DNA from: Arachnopeziza araneosa
Taxonomy: Eukaryota; Ascomycota; Leotiomycetes; Helotiales; Arachnopezizaceae
Length of the DNA stretch: 64,000 nucleotides
NCBI GenBank assembly: GCA_003988855.1
Contig: QYAI01000024.1
Span: 434,001 to 498,000 of the forward strand
Direction: 5' to 3'
A model generated the notes under the pieces. It was given only the letters and a program-made list of their open reading frames with translations. It was not told the DNA's origin and did not search any database. Below are positions 23,314-34,595 of the stretch, piece by piece (the stretch's first letter is position 1; each line of letters begins with the position of its first letter). Made by a program: the position numbers and the translations under genes.

Positions 23314-24521
23314 ATGATTGCAATTACGCCGTTGACCGAGAGGGACTGCCCTGGTGCCATCACTGCTATCCAACAAGCCTTCGCCGAGGATCCTTATAAT
23401 CTCTGGGTTTTTAGTGATAGAGCCAAGGTGAGTTGGTTTGGTTTCTCTGAACCGGGGAAATTGCAAGTTTCATTATGCATTCATTACCTTCTCAAGAAAC
23501 ACGTCTGGTGCCGAGTCCCTTCCAGATAGTCAGGTGATGAATGCTGTCTGAAAGTGAATGAGGCTGACGTACTCTCGCTCTCAAAGCTTGACTTGAATCG
23601 AAACAGAGTCTCCCTGGGCATTCGATGTCGTTGGGGTATTCGTAATGCTCTGTTTTACGTGGCTAAAGACGACGAAGCCGAGGATCCAGATCGAGTTTTA
23701 GGTATTTCCATGTGGCTGCCACCAAAGCCAATTGGTCAAAAGGAGACTTGGGGAGAGTGGCTGGACGGCTGGAGCCTCTGGGCTCAGCAAGTCTCTATGA
23801 ATCTCTGGTACGGCAGGGGTGGGTTGAATGTCAAGGTAGGTTCAGCTGTACATTGCGTTCCATTAAACATCTCATTACTTGCTATGTACAGTTTTCTGAT
23901 ACTTATTGCTTTGAATGTCACGCAAGTTATTTCGTGTTGTTGCAGCGGCCCTCTGGAAGTGTGCCTGATTGTTGGCTTGGATTAATTTACAATTGAGTAT
24001 TGGGGAAGGGTCTGGGAGTCAAATGCTCTTTAAATGAAGCGAGAAAGATACAAAATTATATCAATATATAGATCTATTGGATTGGTTGCCGTTTGAGGTC
24101 GCTCCTGCACTCTGATCCACTCATCTTTGCCAACGCGAGCTACTCTCTCAAGAAAAGGCTTGGTAGCTGGTGTTGATGAATTTTACTAACAATAAAACAG
24201 CGCTATTACATCTGGAAGCAGAAGCAGGCAGAAGCCCAGTCCGAAATCTGGACAGATCCCAAGGGGTATTACTTCTTGAACATAATGGTCGTTGTACCGG
24301 GCCTCCAAGGAAAAGGCATTGGGAAAAAACTAGCAAGCGAAGTGACAAAGAAGGCAGATGAGAAGGGACTCCGATGCTACCTGGAGTCAAGTCGAGACGT
24401 CCCGAACATGAAGATATATGAGACGTTTGGCTTTCATTTTGTTAAGCAGATGGTTTGTGAGGACGATGGCGATATTTGCCCGCTGTTTTGTATGGTCCGA
24501 GAACCCCAAAAGTTACCATGA
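23314..24521 (+). CDS. GNAT family N-acetyltransferase
   Basis: Predicted acetyl-CoA-dependent acetyltransferase of unknown substrate, 227 residues. Three exons (23314-23427, 23587-23835, 24201-24521) all join in phase 0. The acetyl-CoA binding loop is clear in exon 3: VVPGLQGKGIGKKL (the Q/R-x-x-G-x-G/A motif), preceded by a beta strand (YYFLNIMVV) and followed by the CYLESSRDVPNMKIYETFGF segment typical of motif B. Introns are long for this genome (about 159 and 365 nt); the acceptor of intron 1 (TCAAAG at 23581-23586) was chosen on phase and family pattern. The stop lies about 28 nt before copy B of the dispersed repeat, so the repeat probably falls in the 3' UTR. Confidence 0.85.
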
Positions 24522-24549
24522 ATGTGACGAGAGTGTAGGATTTGTAGAG

Positions 24550-24698
24550 AACAAGCACTTAAAACTTAAACTGCTAAGCTCTTAGATACTTATCTTTCAT
24601 TGTCTAAAGTTTTTATTGACTTTGGTAGAGTAAAGATTGTAGTATTTAAGCTTCGACTTTACAATTTCCTGACGCTTTGGGGAAGACGAATTTTGACC
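24550..24698 (+). repeat. Dispersed repeat, copy B
   Basis: Same orientation and near full-length match to 2936-3081, differing mostly by transitions. It lies between the acetyltransferase gene and the NADH dehydrogenase promoter. This copy is the more AT-rich of the two (for example CTTAAAACTT versus CTTGAAACTT), but GC-gain differences occur as well. Confidence 0.8.
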
Positions 24699-25272
24699 AC
24701 AGAACAGTCCTTTAACCCGGAAATGCTCAGATAGCTTTAAGCAAGCGTATTTTCAGTACTTCGGTAAGCCTCTACCTACAAGCAAGCAAGCTTCGCAGGA
24801 GTGGGAGAGATGGAGCTTGTAATGTCCCCAACTGAGACGAAAGATACAGAGGTACAAGCACTAATAAACCAACGGCCACGGTTGCCTAAGTACTGTAGCT
24901 GTTCTAGAGCCAATTCCTATTCCAAAGATTTTGCGCTCCCAAATGTGCACATTTGAACGAGTGACGAGAGAATATTGAAGACGAAAGAAGAGGCTTTCGG
25001 CCACGGGTCGACGGGTTGAGGCTTGAGCGAATATTCGGACCCATCCCGCGCATGAAAGGAAGGCTTCTCGATTTCGTGTCATGGCGTCGCTGAGCTGAGC
25101 GAAAATCTTCGCCGGTTTCCTTCCAAAAAGCAAAAGACGACCAACCCCCAGACCACGGCTTGATCCGTGCGACAGCTCAATTTATATTTCGGTCTTTGCT
25201 AGCTCAACCCCAAAACCCTTTTGCACCCCCATCGAACTGAATCTCCCAAACTCATCTCCATTCTCCTGGAGA
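24699..25272. other. Promoter region of the NADH dehydrogenase gene
   Basis: About 570 nt with no supportable gene. The last ~80 nt are pyrimidine-rich and look like a leader directly before the ATG at 25273. Confidence 0.5.
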
Positions 25273-27104
25273 ATGGCTTCAACGGCGCGAGCCATGATGA
25301 AGCTCCCAGCGTCATCAATTGCCTTTGGCACCGTTGCACGTCGAACCTTTGCAACGTCGCCGAGGTCCTTTCTCACACGTGCGCGACCGAGCTCAAGAGT
25401 CATTCTTGATAAGACCAAATTGCACCAGGCATTCCGCCGTTCATACGCAGATGTTGCGCCGGCAAAGAAACCTAGGCGATTCAGGTTCTTCAGATTCCTT
25501 TGGAGGCTCACTTATCTCTCTGCCTTTGCTGGAACGGCTTATCTTGCATATGGGGTCTACGATCTCCGCCATCCCGAGGACCAATTCGAACCGGATCCAA
25601 CAAAGAAAAACCTGGTCATCTTGGGTATGCAGTCCAATTGACTTCTATATAACTTTATCTGACCTTTGGATTAGGTACTGGATGGGGAGCTGTGTCGTTG
25701 CTCAAGAAACTCGATACCGAGAACTACAATGTTATTGTCATTTCTCCTAGAAACTACTTTCTCTTCACACCACTTCTACCATCATGTACTACCGGTACCG
25801 TAGAGCATCGATCCATCATGGAGCCTATCCGAAGCATCACAAGACATAAGAAAGCTGCTGTAAAGTACTACGAAGCTGAGGCTACCAAGATTGACCCTGA
25901 GAGGAAAGTTATTTTTATAGATGACAACTCTGACGTCAAAGGTGCTAGCAGCAAGACTGAGGTCTCGTATGACATGCTTGTGGTCAGTGTAGGAGCTGAA
26001 AACGCTACCTTTGGTATTCCAGGTGTCAAAGAGCATTCGTGCTTCTTAAAGGAGATTGGCGATGCACAACAGATCCGCAAGAAGATCATGGACTGTGTTG
26101 AAACTGCAACCTTTAAGGATCAAACCCCAGAAGAAGTTGAGCGTCTCCTGCATATGGTCGTGGTTGGTGGGGGACCTACTGGTGTCGAATTTGCTGGTGA
26201 GTTACAGGACTTCTTCGACCAGGACATCAAGAAGTGGGTGCCAGAAATCAGCGATAAGTTTAAGGTTACCTTGATCGAGGCCCTACCAAATGTTCTTCCT
26301 ATGTTCTCGAAGCAACTTATCGAGTATACCGAATCGACCTTCAAGGAGGAAAAGATCACAATCATGACCAAGACCGCCGTAAAGAAAGTTACCGACAAGA
26401 CTGTTGAAGCTGAAGCTACAGGGCCAGATGGCAAGAAGACCATGCAAATCATGCCTTACGGTCTCTTGGTATGGGCCACTGGCAATGCTGTCCGTGGTGT
26501 TGTTAAGGACCTCATGTCCCAAATCCCCGCACAAAAGGACTCACGCCGTGGTCTCGCTGTAAATGAATATCTTGTCGTCCAAGGAACTAAAGATATCTGG
26601 GCCACCGGTGATTGCGCTGTTGCAGGATATGCTCCAACAGCCCAGGTCGCTTCTCAAGAAGGTGCTTTCCTTGCTCGTTTGTTCAACACCATGGCCAAAT
26701 CCGAAGCCATTGAATCTCAGATCCACACTCTCTCCTCAAGCCTAAACTTGCAACCCGGAAATGCAGCAGAGGTTGCAAAAGAGATTGAAACCCACGAGAA
26801 GCAACTAAGACGGATTAAGGATATCAAGCCTTTCCACTATACACATCAAGGTAGCTTGGCGTATATTGGGAGCGAGAGAGCTGTGGCAGATGTGAGCTGG
26901 TTCAATGGCAACTTTGCAACTGGTGGTGGGTTGACATATTTGTTCTGGAGAAGTGCGTATTTGAGCATGTGCTTTAGCAGTGAGTTCCGATCCTCCGTTT
27001 ATCCAGACCTGTCTAATACCTATCTTGCAGCACGTAACCGCGTTCTCGTCGTCGTCGACTGGCTGAAATCTAAAGCCTTTGGCCGCGACGTCTCTCGGGA
27101 ATAG
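25273..27104 (+). CDS. Mitochondrial alternative (type II) NADH:ubiquinone oxidoreductase
   Basis: Rotenone-insensitive, single-subunit flavoenzyme that passes electrons from NAD(P)H to ubiquinone without pumping protons. Three exons (25273-25624, 25675-26979, 27031-27104) give 576 residues. The N-terminus is an Arg/Ala/Ser-rich presequence, then an RRFRFFRFLWR patch and a hydrophobic anchor near residues 78-95, which suggests an external (Nde-type) enzyme. The FAD fold starts at LVILGTGWGAV, with the GTG split by intron 1. The NADH fold is at VVVGGGPTGVEFAGEL. The C-terminus ends in the family signature WLKSKAFGRDVSRE after a GGLTYLFWRSAYLS amphipathic segment. No EF-hand loop is inserted between the domains, unlike Ca-regulated NDE1-type proteins. 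Intron 2 is 51 nt and open in frame, so a naive ORF reads through it. External versus internal facing is inferred. Confidence 0.93.
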
Positions 27105-27600
27105 GTGATGAGAAGGGAATGGATGTATGCATACAGCAAGGGGCAAATACAAGATCTTTTTAATGATGACTATGGGATAGACGGGGTTTGCTGTGTAAAT
27201 AGTTTCCTTTTGAGATTGGAGGCTTGAGCTTTCTTAAACCTATCTGTGGCAGAAGAAAATACTGCCATGCGCTTTGAGTTCCTCTGCGTCGAATGAAAGG
27301 ATAAATCAAGCGGGAGATGGTCCAACAACACGTGATATGCTCCAACTCTTTCCTCCCGCTGTAAATGCACCTCATTCTTCCATCCTCATCTCAATCCTAC
27401 CTAATCTCGTGGTGCTTTCTAACATGTGATTGAAACTCACTGTGATGAGATGGCGCCCCTTATGCCCGCCTTCCGCCCTTCGCCCTGCCCTCTCGCCCTT
27501 TCTCGCCCTCCCTCTGACCGACAGCCTGCATGCAGCCAACCACGATCCCATATTCAGTGGAAAGCTGCATGTTGGAGAAGTTTTGTTGCATTTCGCAGTC

Positions 27601-27667
27601 TGAGGGCGTTGGATGAGGGCGTTGGATGAGGGCGTTGGATGAGGGTGTTGGATGAGGGGCGTTGGAT
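27601..27667 (+). repeat. 13-nt minisatellite (GGCGTTGGATGAG-like unit)
   Basis: About five head-to-tail copies of a G-rich 13-nt unit with one or two substitutions (GGTGTT in one copy, GGGGCGTT in the last). Confidence 0.85.
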
Positions 27668-27770
27668 CAATGTAGCTTTTGCGGCGAGAGGGGCCAAGGC
27701 GGGCGTATGGAGGGTGTGATGAGGTGCCCGATGAGGGAGGGAGAGGAGGGGTTCAGGATGTGCGCGCGCG

Positions 27771-27812
27771 TGTGGAGGAGGTAGTGTGGAGGAGGTAGTG
27801 TGGAGGAGGTAC
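27771..27812 (+). repeat. 14-nt minisatellite (TGTGGAGGAGGTAG unit)
   Basis: Three tandem copies of a 14-nt purine-rich unit, the third ending TAC instead of TAG, preceded by a short (GC)n tract. Confidence 0.85.
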
Positions 27813-30800
27813 GTGTGAATTACTCAGTGGAGCGTATGAAGTGCCTGGTGAAAAGAGACATTGTTCTCTACGGTACTTGCCGCCCTCGCTCGAGGTTCGC
27901 TCCAAGCTTGAATAGGTGCAACGTAAGAGAGGAATGGTGGTTCTAATGCCAATGTTTGTAGGAACCAGTATTCTCCCTTGAGAGTTGCGTGATTGTCGGT
28001 ATGTAACCAGCGTGATTTGGACTGTAGTTACTGTAACGTTCCAGCGACCGAGAGACTTTGCGAATGGCTATCTTCGACGGCTGGCGGAAGGCTGTGACTG
28101 AAGGTAGGCGCTGGATGGCAGCCATCTACTCACAATTCGCTCAGTTTCACAGCCTGCGGATGGAAGTGGATAGCAGGAAGAGCAGTGAGAGAGAAGCGAC
28201 CTGTGACGTGAAAATTTTTAACTGGTGTAAGAAGGTAGAGACGAAACTGGGGGGCCGAATCTGCTGCTGCGGCCTGTTGAAAGAATCTTCATGAACCCAA
28301 GTCGCATGAACCCAATTCGCATGAACGCCAATTCCATCATCAACCACTGTTGAGTCATGACGGCCTCAACCAAACCCACGTCAGGCTCTCTCCAATATTG
28401 AATCGTCACGATGATGGTAACCAACCTCCCAAGAATCACAAAGGGTCGGGAAATGGGCTTCAACTGACCTTCCTCCCATCATACTGAAGACGGCTGAGGT
28501 GTAGAAGAGCCTTGTGGTCGGGACAAAGTCAATTGAATATTCACGGAGACGCAAGAAATGCCTCGAGACAATGCCTCATAGTCACCTTCGACCTTCCTCA
28601 GAATGCTGGAAATCCCATCTAGAATTCCATCCTGTTGGGGTTCAGTCGACCTCCCAGTGTGCTGAATGCTGCTCCCTCAAGCCTGTAGCGGCCAGGGCCG
28701 AACAAGAGCACCAGAGGCACACGTTTTGCACACAGTTCGTCTGTACCTGCTTCTCCAAATCAGCTCTCTGCTGCATTCAGACACCAAATGTACGTGATGG
28801 CACAATTTTAGCATCTTGATATGCAGGAGATTCCTTTTCTTCATCATTCCCTTGCAACCTTAAAGCCAGCATTTGCGAGCCACTGTTACTGATTGGATGC
28901 CCCAGCACAGTGGCTGTGCCCCCCCTAACTGGCACTCAAAAGGGGATGACCAATGAAGACTTTGTGCAACACTACATCATGGACTGGACCTGATGGGCCA
29001 AAGAGGGACCCTAGGATGGGACCGTTACTCCCTTTGGCGAAGGACTTGAGGTCCTAGACAGGGTTGGAGAACTTATAAACAAATCGCTGCCCCGTCGTGA
29101 TGCTACTCCCCAGATCAGATTCAAGTCAATTAGCTTTACCATTTGTATTCAGAGCCTCGGAGCTTCTCTTAAGTCTTCGACTTCTACCTCCACCTCTACA
29201 TTCGTTAGCTCCCAGAGATAGAGCAGTCCATCCTCCCCTCAGCCAGACAAGTCTATCAGCTGGTAACCCTTCTTCAACGTACCTTGGACCCCCCCTTCTC
29301 TTCTCTCAGATGTCCCGAATTGTCAGAACTGGTTCTCACACATCTGTCTCATCCAATTCGTATGTTCTTCCGTTTACCTATTGCACACGAGCCTCTCTGA
29401 CTTTATTGATCCCAGAACCGCCGACTCCACTTCTCACAGTCACTTCTTCTCTGCAATCCGATCGATTCCGGATTCATGGCTTCATACATCTTGGCTACCA
29501 GTAAACCACCGTCATGAGCGGGTGGCTTTAGGGACATTGAGAGTGGGAATTGCAGTATTGCCGAGAGAGATCATGGAAATGCACATCCAGCAAGCTCCGG
29601 ACATTCGCGGCATGTTGGACTGTTTGCCTGTGGTGGACAGATCAAATGCGGGGTTCATTGGGTGGAGACAGAAGCTGGGCACCTGGTAGGGAACGAAGCG
29701 TCTGGCTTTGACTTTGGAGAGGCTCATTTGCACCTTGAGAGATACATTGAGGATGGTGGCACTTTTGGTTGGCCTGAAGGATCTTAGGCATTTCGTTACT
29801 TGTTGATCTGGAGTTGGGTTTGAGTACTGAATTTTTGCTGGATTGGTATTGAAATTTTCTGTCATACTATGGTTTCATATGAACAAAGTTGCGCCGCTGG
29901 TTTGGAACTTTTTGGGATTGGATTATACCCCGGAGTTCATGGTGCTTGAAATAAGAGATACGTTGTGTTGTTACCATGTACTTATTGCAAGGACGGCACC
30001 GTGATGGCCACCGTCTTTGAGCCAGGAAGAGATACAAGCTTGCACTATAACTCACACCAAGTCTTGAGCTTTTCGCTCAGAATAGCTTAAACTTGTACAA
30101 TATAAGAACTGAATCCCGAAGAGACGTTCAGCTTAGCTGTACAAGCGTTACCCGTACCTCACTCCAAAGCAGAAGAAAGCGACGAATTTAGCCACTGCGC
30201 AACTATAGACACTCTTACAACCAAAAAAAGAGGAGTTTCTATTGATTTAAGATAGTCGATAAAATAACTTATAAGAGTATGTTAAAATGGTTCACGGTCT
30301 ATATTCTTGTAGGATTGGTCATCATTTTGATATTGAATTTTGACGCTTCAATTCATGGGGCCCGATGTCGCCGCTCTTTGCTGTGGAGAGCTACCTCTGG
30401 CCAAGTACCTTGGTGCTTGATAACCATACGTGGAATTACTCACCTCCAAAGAACCTGCACAGAAATCAACGGAAAAAAAATTAACCTTAATTATTCTGGA
30501 GCTTTCTATTTGTGGCCACAGGACACTTGGTGATACTGTAGAATTAACGCGTCTAGGCAGAGAGTGCCGCGAATCGATTCGAGAGCCTTCTCCGCGCTAA
30601 CGGTTACCGTAGCTGGTCTTGACATCTTTACCTTCATCTCCAGCCTTGACCTTTTTCCATCACACAACAATCACCCTCCGTCCCTCAAAAAATTCCCTGG
30701 CTTCTGTGATCGATCTCAGAAACCCTTCTCTACCACTGGACGCCATTAATCGGCGCTCTCTCACATCCTCACATTTCTTAATTAACTTGGTTCTTGGTCC

Positions 30801-30823
30801 TAGAAGGATCCATAGCTTCCATC

Positions 30824-33600
30824 ATGTCTGCAGAACCAGATCATGTTGAGCACAAGAAGAAAGTGAACTTGAAGTAAGCCGCCACCACGTTTGGAAGCTT
30901 TGCGAAGCTGTGCCAGTAGGGAACAACCACTAACAGCGGTCACAGTGATGCTTCAGGTTCAGAACATAAAGCTGTAAGTAGCTCTTGTAACAACCACGCA
31001 AAGCTGAGAGCTTGAACACTGACGTTTACTAAGGCCGATGACACTGCAACTGCCATTTTGAAAAAGAAGAAGAAGCCAAACTCTTTGATGTATGTTCCCG
31101 ATGCGCCGCACTGATTCTCTTCTGATTCCGTACTGACATGTGGCAACAGGGTCACAGATGCCATCAACGATGACAACTCCGTTATTGCCTTGTCGAACAA
31201 CACTATGGAGACATTACAACTTTTCCGTGGAGATACTGTTTTGGTTAAGGGCAAGAAGCGAAAGGATACCGTTCTGATTGTCCTTGCTGATGACGAACTC
31301 GATGACGGAAGTGCACGTATGAACCGTGTGGTTAGACACAATCTACGCGTTAAGCATGGCGATATTATCACGGTCCATCCCTGTCCCGATATCAAATATG
31401 TAAGTGGCCAGAACTTTATCTGTCCTGCTCTCATGTGCTAATATCTACATAGGCCAAGCGTATTGCAGTTCTTCCGATTGCAGACACTGTCGAAGGCCTT
31501 ACAGGTTCCCTCTTCGATGTCTTCCTTGCTCCATATTTCCGAGAGGCTTACAGACCTGTACGACAAGGCGATTTGTTCACAGTGCGTGGTGGTATGAGAC
31601 AAGTCGAATTCAAAGTAGTAGAAGTCGATCCCCCAGAGTATGGCATTGTGGCACAGGACACCGTCATTCATTGCGAAGGCGAGCCAATCCAGCGTGAGGA
31701 CGAGGAAGGCAATCTGAATGAGGTTGGATACGACGATATCGGAGGATGCAGAAAGCAGATGGCTCAGATCCGCGAAATGGTCGAGCTTCCTCTAAGACAT
31801 CCTCAGCTCTTTAAGTCAATCGGTATCAAACCCCCGCGTGGTGTTCTGATGTTTGGTCCACCTGGTACCGGTAAGACTCTCATGGCTCGAGCTGTGGCAA
31901 ACGAAACCGGAGCTTTCTTCTTCCTCATTAACGGCCCTGAAATCATGTCCAAGATGGCTGGAGAATCAGAATCAAATCTCCGAAAGGCATTTGAGGAGGC
32001 TGAGAAGAATTCCCCTGCAATTATCTTCATCGATGAAATCGACTCAATCGCCCCTAAGCGTGACAAAACCAATGGAGAGGTTGAGCGTCGTGTCGTCTCA
32101 CAGTTGCTTACACTTATGGACGGCATGAAGGCTAGATCGAACGTTGTTGTTATGGCAGCTACCAATCGCCCTAACTCTATTGATCCCGCCCTCCGTCGCT
32201 TTGGTCGTTTTGATCGCGAGGTAGATATTGGCATCCCTGACCCAACTGGTCGTCTCGAGATTCTACAAATCCACACCAAGAACATGAAGCTTGGTGAGGA
32301 TGTTGATCTCGAGCAGATTGCCTCGGAAACTCACGGTTATGTCGGTTCTGATATTGCCTCCCTCTGTTCGGAAGCTGCTATGCAGCAGATTCGTGAAAAG
32401 ATGGATCTCATTGATCTAGACGAGGATACTATTGATGCGGAGGTACTTGATTCCTTGGGAGTCACGATGGACAATTTCCGTTTCGCTCTCGGTGTTTCTA
32501 ACCCATCTGCTCTTCGGGAGGTCGCTGTTGTCGAGGTACCAAATGTTCGGTGGGACGATATTGGAGGTTTGGAAGATGTCAAGCGAGAACTCATCGAGTC
32601 TGTCCAGTATCCCGTCGACCATCCCGAGAAATTCCTCAAATTTGGTCTTTCGCCGTCTCGCGGTGTCCTTTTCTATGGCCCTCCTGGTACTGGTAAAACT
32701 CTACTCGCCAAGGCCGTTGCAAACGAGTGCTCTGCCAATTTTATCTCTGTCAAGGGCCCTGAGTTGCTGAGCATGTGGTTTGGTGAATCTGAGAGTAATA
32801 TTCGAGATATTTTTGACAAGGCTAGAGCTGCAGCCCCTTGCGTCGTGTTCTTGGACGAGCTGGATTCGATTGCAAAGTCACGTGGCGGATCAGTTGGTGA
32901 TGCTGGTGGAGCTTCAGATCGTGTTGTTAACCAACTTCTGACCGGTAAGACTGGCCTTGATCTATCTAAATCGTAAAAATAGTACTGACGTTGCACTGCA
33001 GAAATGGATGGTATGACATCTAAGAAGAATGTCTTCGTCATTGGTGCTACCAACAGACCTGAACAACTTGACAATGCTCTTTGCAGACCTGGACGTCTGG
33101 ATACCCTCGTCTACGTCCCTCTACCAAATGAGTCATCTCGTGCCGGTATCCTCAAGGCCCAGCTCCGAAAGACACCTGTTGCAGACGATGTCGATCTCAA
33201 CTATATTGCTTCCCGCACTCACGGATTCTCCGGTGCTGACTTGGGCTTCATTACCCAACGCGCCGTCAAGCTTGCTATCAAGGAGTCCATCTCTTTGGAT
33301 ATTGAGCGCCGTAAGGCTCGTGAGGCAGCTGGTGAAGATATCGACATGGAGGAGGATGACGACGTTGAGGATCCTGTCCCTAAATTGACCAAAGCTCATT
33401 TCGAAGAGGCCATGGCTTCTGCCAGACGATCTGTCTCCGATGTTGAAATTCGCCGCTACGAGGCTTTTGCCCAGAGCATGAAGCAGGCCGGTCCAGGCGC
33501 TTTCTTCAAGTTCCCTGAGGCTGGCGAGGCTGCTGCCAACACCGAAGGCGGAGCTGGTGGATTCGGGGATGCTGGTAATGATGATAGTCTTTACGACTAA
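30824..33600 (+). CDS. cdc48: CDC48/p97 AAA+ ATPase
   Basis: Hexameric segregase that unfolds ubiquitinated proteins with Ufd1-Npl4 and other cofactors in ERAD, chromatin and mitochondrial quality control. Six exons (30824-30873, 30946-30973, 31034-31089, 31150-31399, 31453-32944, 33002-33600) join in phase to 824 residues, the normal length. The three small first exons encode the start MSAEPDHVEHKKK and a Lys-rich stretch. The N domain is followed by D1 (Walker A GPPGTGKTLMA near residue 262, Walker B IIFIDEID, ATNRPNSIDPALRRFGRFD) and D2 (GPPGTGKTLLA near residue 536, Walker B VVFLDELD, then ATNRPEQLDNALCRPGRLD). The C-terminus ends DDSLYD, the cofactor-binding tail. Every ATPase motif is intact. 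Clustering of introns at the 5' end is common for highly expressed fungal genes. Confidence 0.98.
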
Positions 33601-34040
33601 ATCTGTATTCTATTTCTCCTTACATGCATGTATTTCAGAAACCGGAAAGGCTGAGACAGGGCATATAGCTTACCGGGATGGTAGACATTTCATTGAGGCA
33701 GGTCATCAGAATCCGCAGATTTTTGAGGCAAAGAAAGCCCTGGGCGTGGTGGATGGTCTCTTTCTGGCATTACTCCTTGCATTCTGATCTCTGCCCGGAA
33801 TCATCATAGATTGTCCTCAATAAAAGACTTGCTTATTACTCCTTTTCCCACGCGTGAAGTTTAGGTTTTCTTTAATTAGAAAAACTCGACCACTGACGCC
33901 AAAAGTACCATATCTAACATAACATGACTTCTTTCGTTATAAACCTTCAATTAGCCTTGAAGCTTTTTATCTTCACGCCTTCATCAATTGTACTCTTCTA
34001 TCCCACCCACACTACTCCCAAGCCATCAATTAACAGTCAA
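33601..34040. other. Convergent intergenic region
   Basis: About 440 nt between the 3' ends of CDC48 and the 155-residue minus-strand gene. AT-rich, presumably both 3' UTRs. Confidence 0.6.
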
Positions 34041-34595
34041 TTAATCCACAACCTCACAAACGCCCTCCAAGCACTCCCTTGTAACCCTCACCCCCTCTTC
34101 AACTACCTTCCTCGGTAGGGCTAGACTGACTCCTCCCTCGCCACTCCCATTCGCACTCGCCACAGCAGCCTTCTTCGCACTCCCACTCCCATTGATGCTT
34201 ATCTCCTGCGTCCTCTGCGCCAGCGTATCTGCCCTTATGTCCCCCAGGACGCGATTGAGGAGCTCCGGGAATGTCGTGATCTCCCCCGAGCGCAGGAGGG
34301 AGAGCGCGTGCGCTTGGATTACCGTCGGCCAGTTCTGGTGCGAGGAGTGCAGAGCATGAAGGAGGGTTTCATGGATTCTGGAGCCGTTAGTTCGGAATTG
34401 AGAGAGAGATGGAGAGGGGTGGGGAGGAGGTGAGGATGGAGCGAAGGGAGAAGGAGCGATTTACTTGTTGATCTGCCCGTCGTTTAATAGGCGGTTGTTT
34501 ATATCTGATCGTAGGCCTGGGTCCTGCGTTGAGGGTTGGTAGGCGGCGATGGCTTTCGGGACTTTGACAGGTGTGGTAGGGTTTGAGGAAGCCAT
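34041..34595 (-). CDS. Small hypothetical protein (155 aa), two exons
   Basis: Not recognised as a named family. The ATG at 34595 opens an exon to 34465. An intron at 34378-34464 (donor GTAAAT, branch CTAAC, acceptor CAG) joins it in matching phase (2 nt + 1 nt) to an exon at 34041-34377 ending in TAA. The first ~40 residues are Pro/Ala/Ser-rich with a YQPSTQDPGLR segment. Residues about 45-95 look helical and well patterned (IHETLLHALHSSHQNWP, then HALSLLRSGEITTFPELL). A Gly/Ser/Ala linker precedes a final charged helix with two Cys (RKVVEEGVRVTRECLEG). Composition and clean splicing support a real gene, probably a small helical nuclear or complex-subunit protein. The function is unknown. 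Confidence 0.7.

Larger units (their letters stand above)
27105..30823. other. Long intergenic region, no supported gene
   Basis: About 3.7 kb between the NADH dehydrogenase and CDC48 genes. Purine-rich minisatellites lie at 27601-27667 and 27771-27812. Other open frames (for example 28514-28819, 29097-29504, 29512-29865 minus, 30279-30533) lack family resemblance or splice partners. The last ~250 nt are pyrimidine-rich and look like the CDC48 promoter and leader. Confidence 0.5.

Noticed and set aside
13017..27104. Possible biosynthetic or mitochondrial gene cluster (HMT1-like, COX4, GNAT, NADH dehydrogenase)
   Set aside because: Genes differ in strand, spacing and pathway, with no backbone synthase or pathway regulator; co-location looks incidental.
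29097..29865. Frames of 117-135 residues on both strands
   Set aside because: Low-complexity Ser/Leu/Pro composition, no family resemblance and no supporting splice sites.
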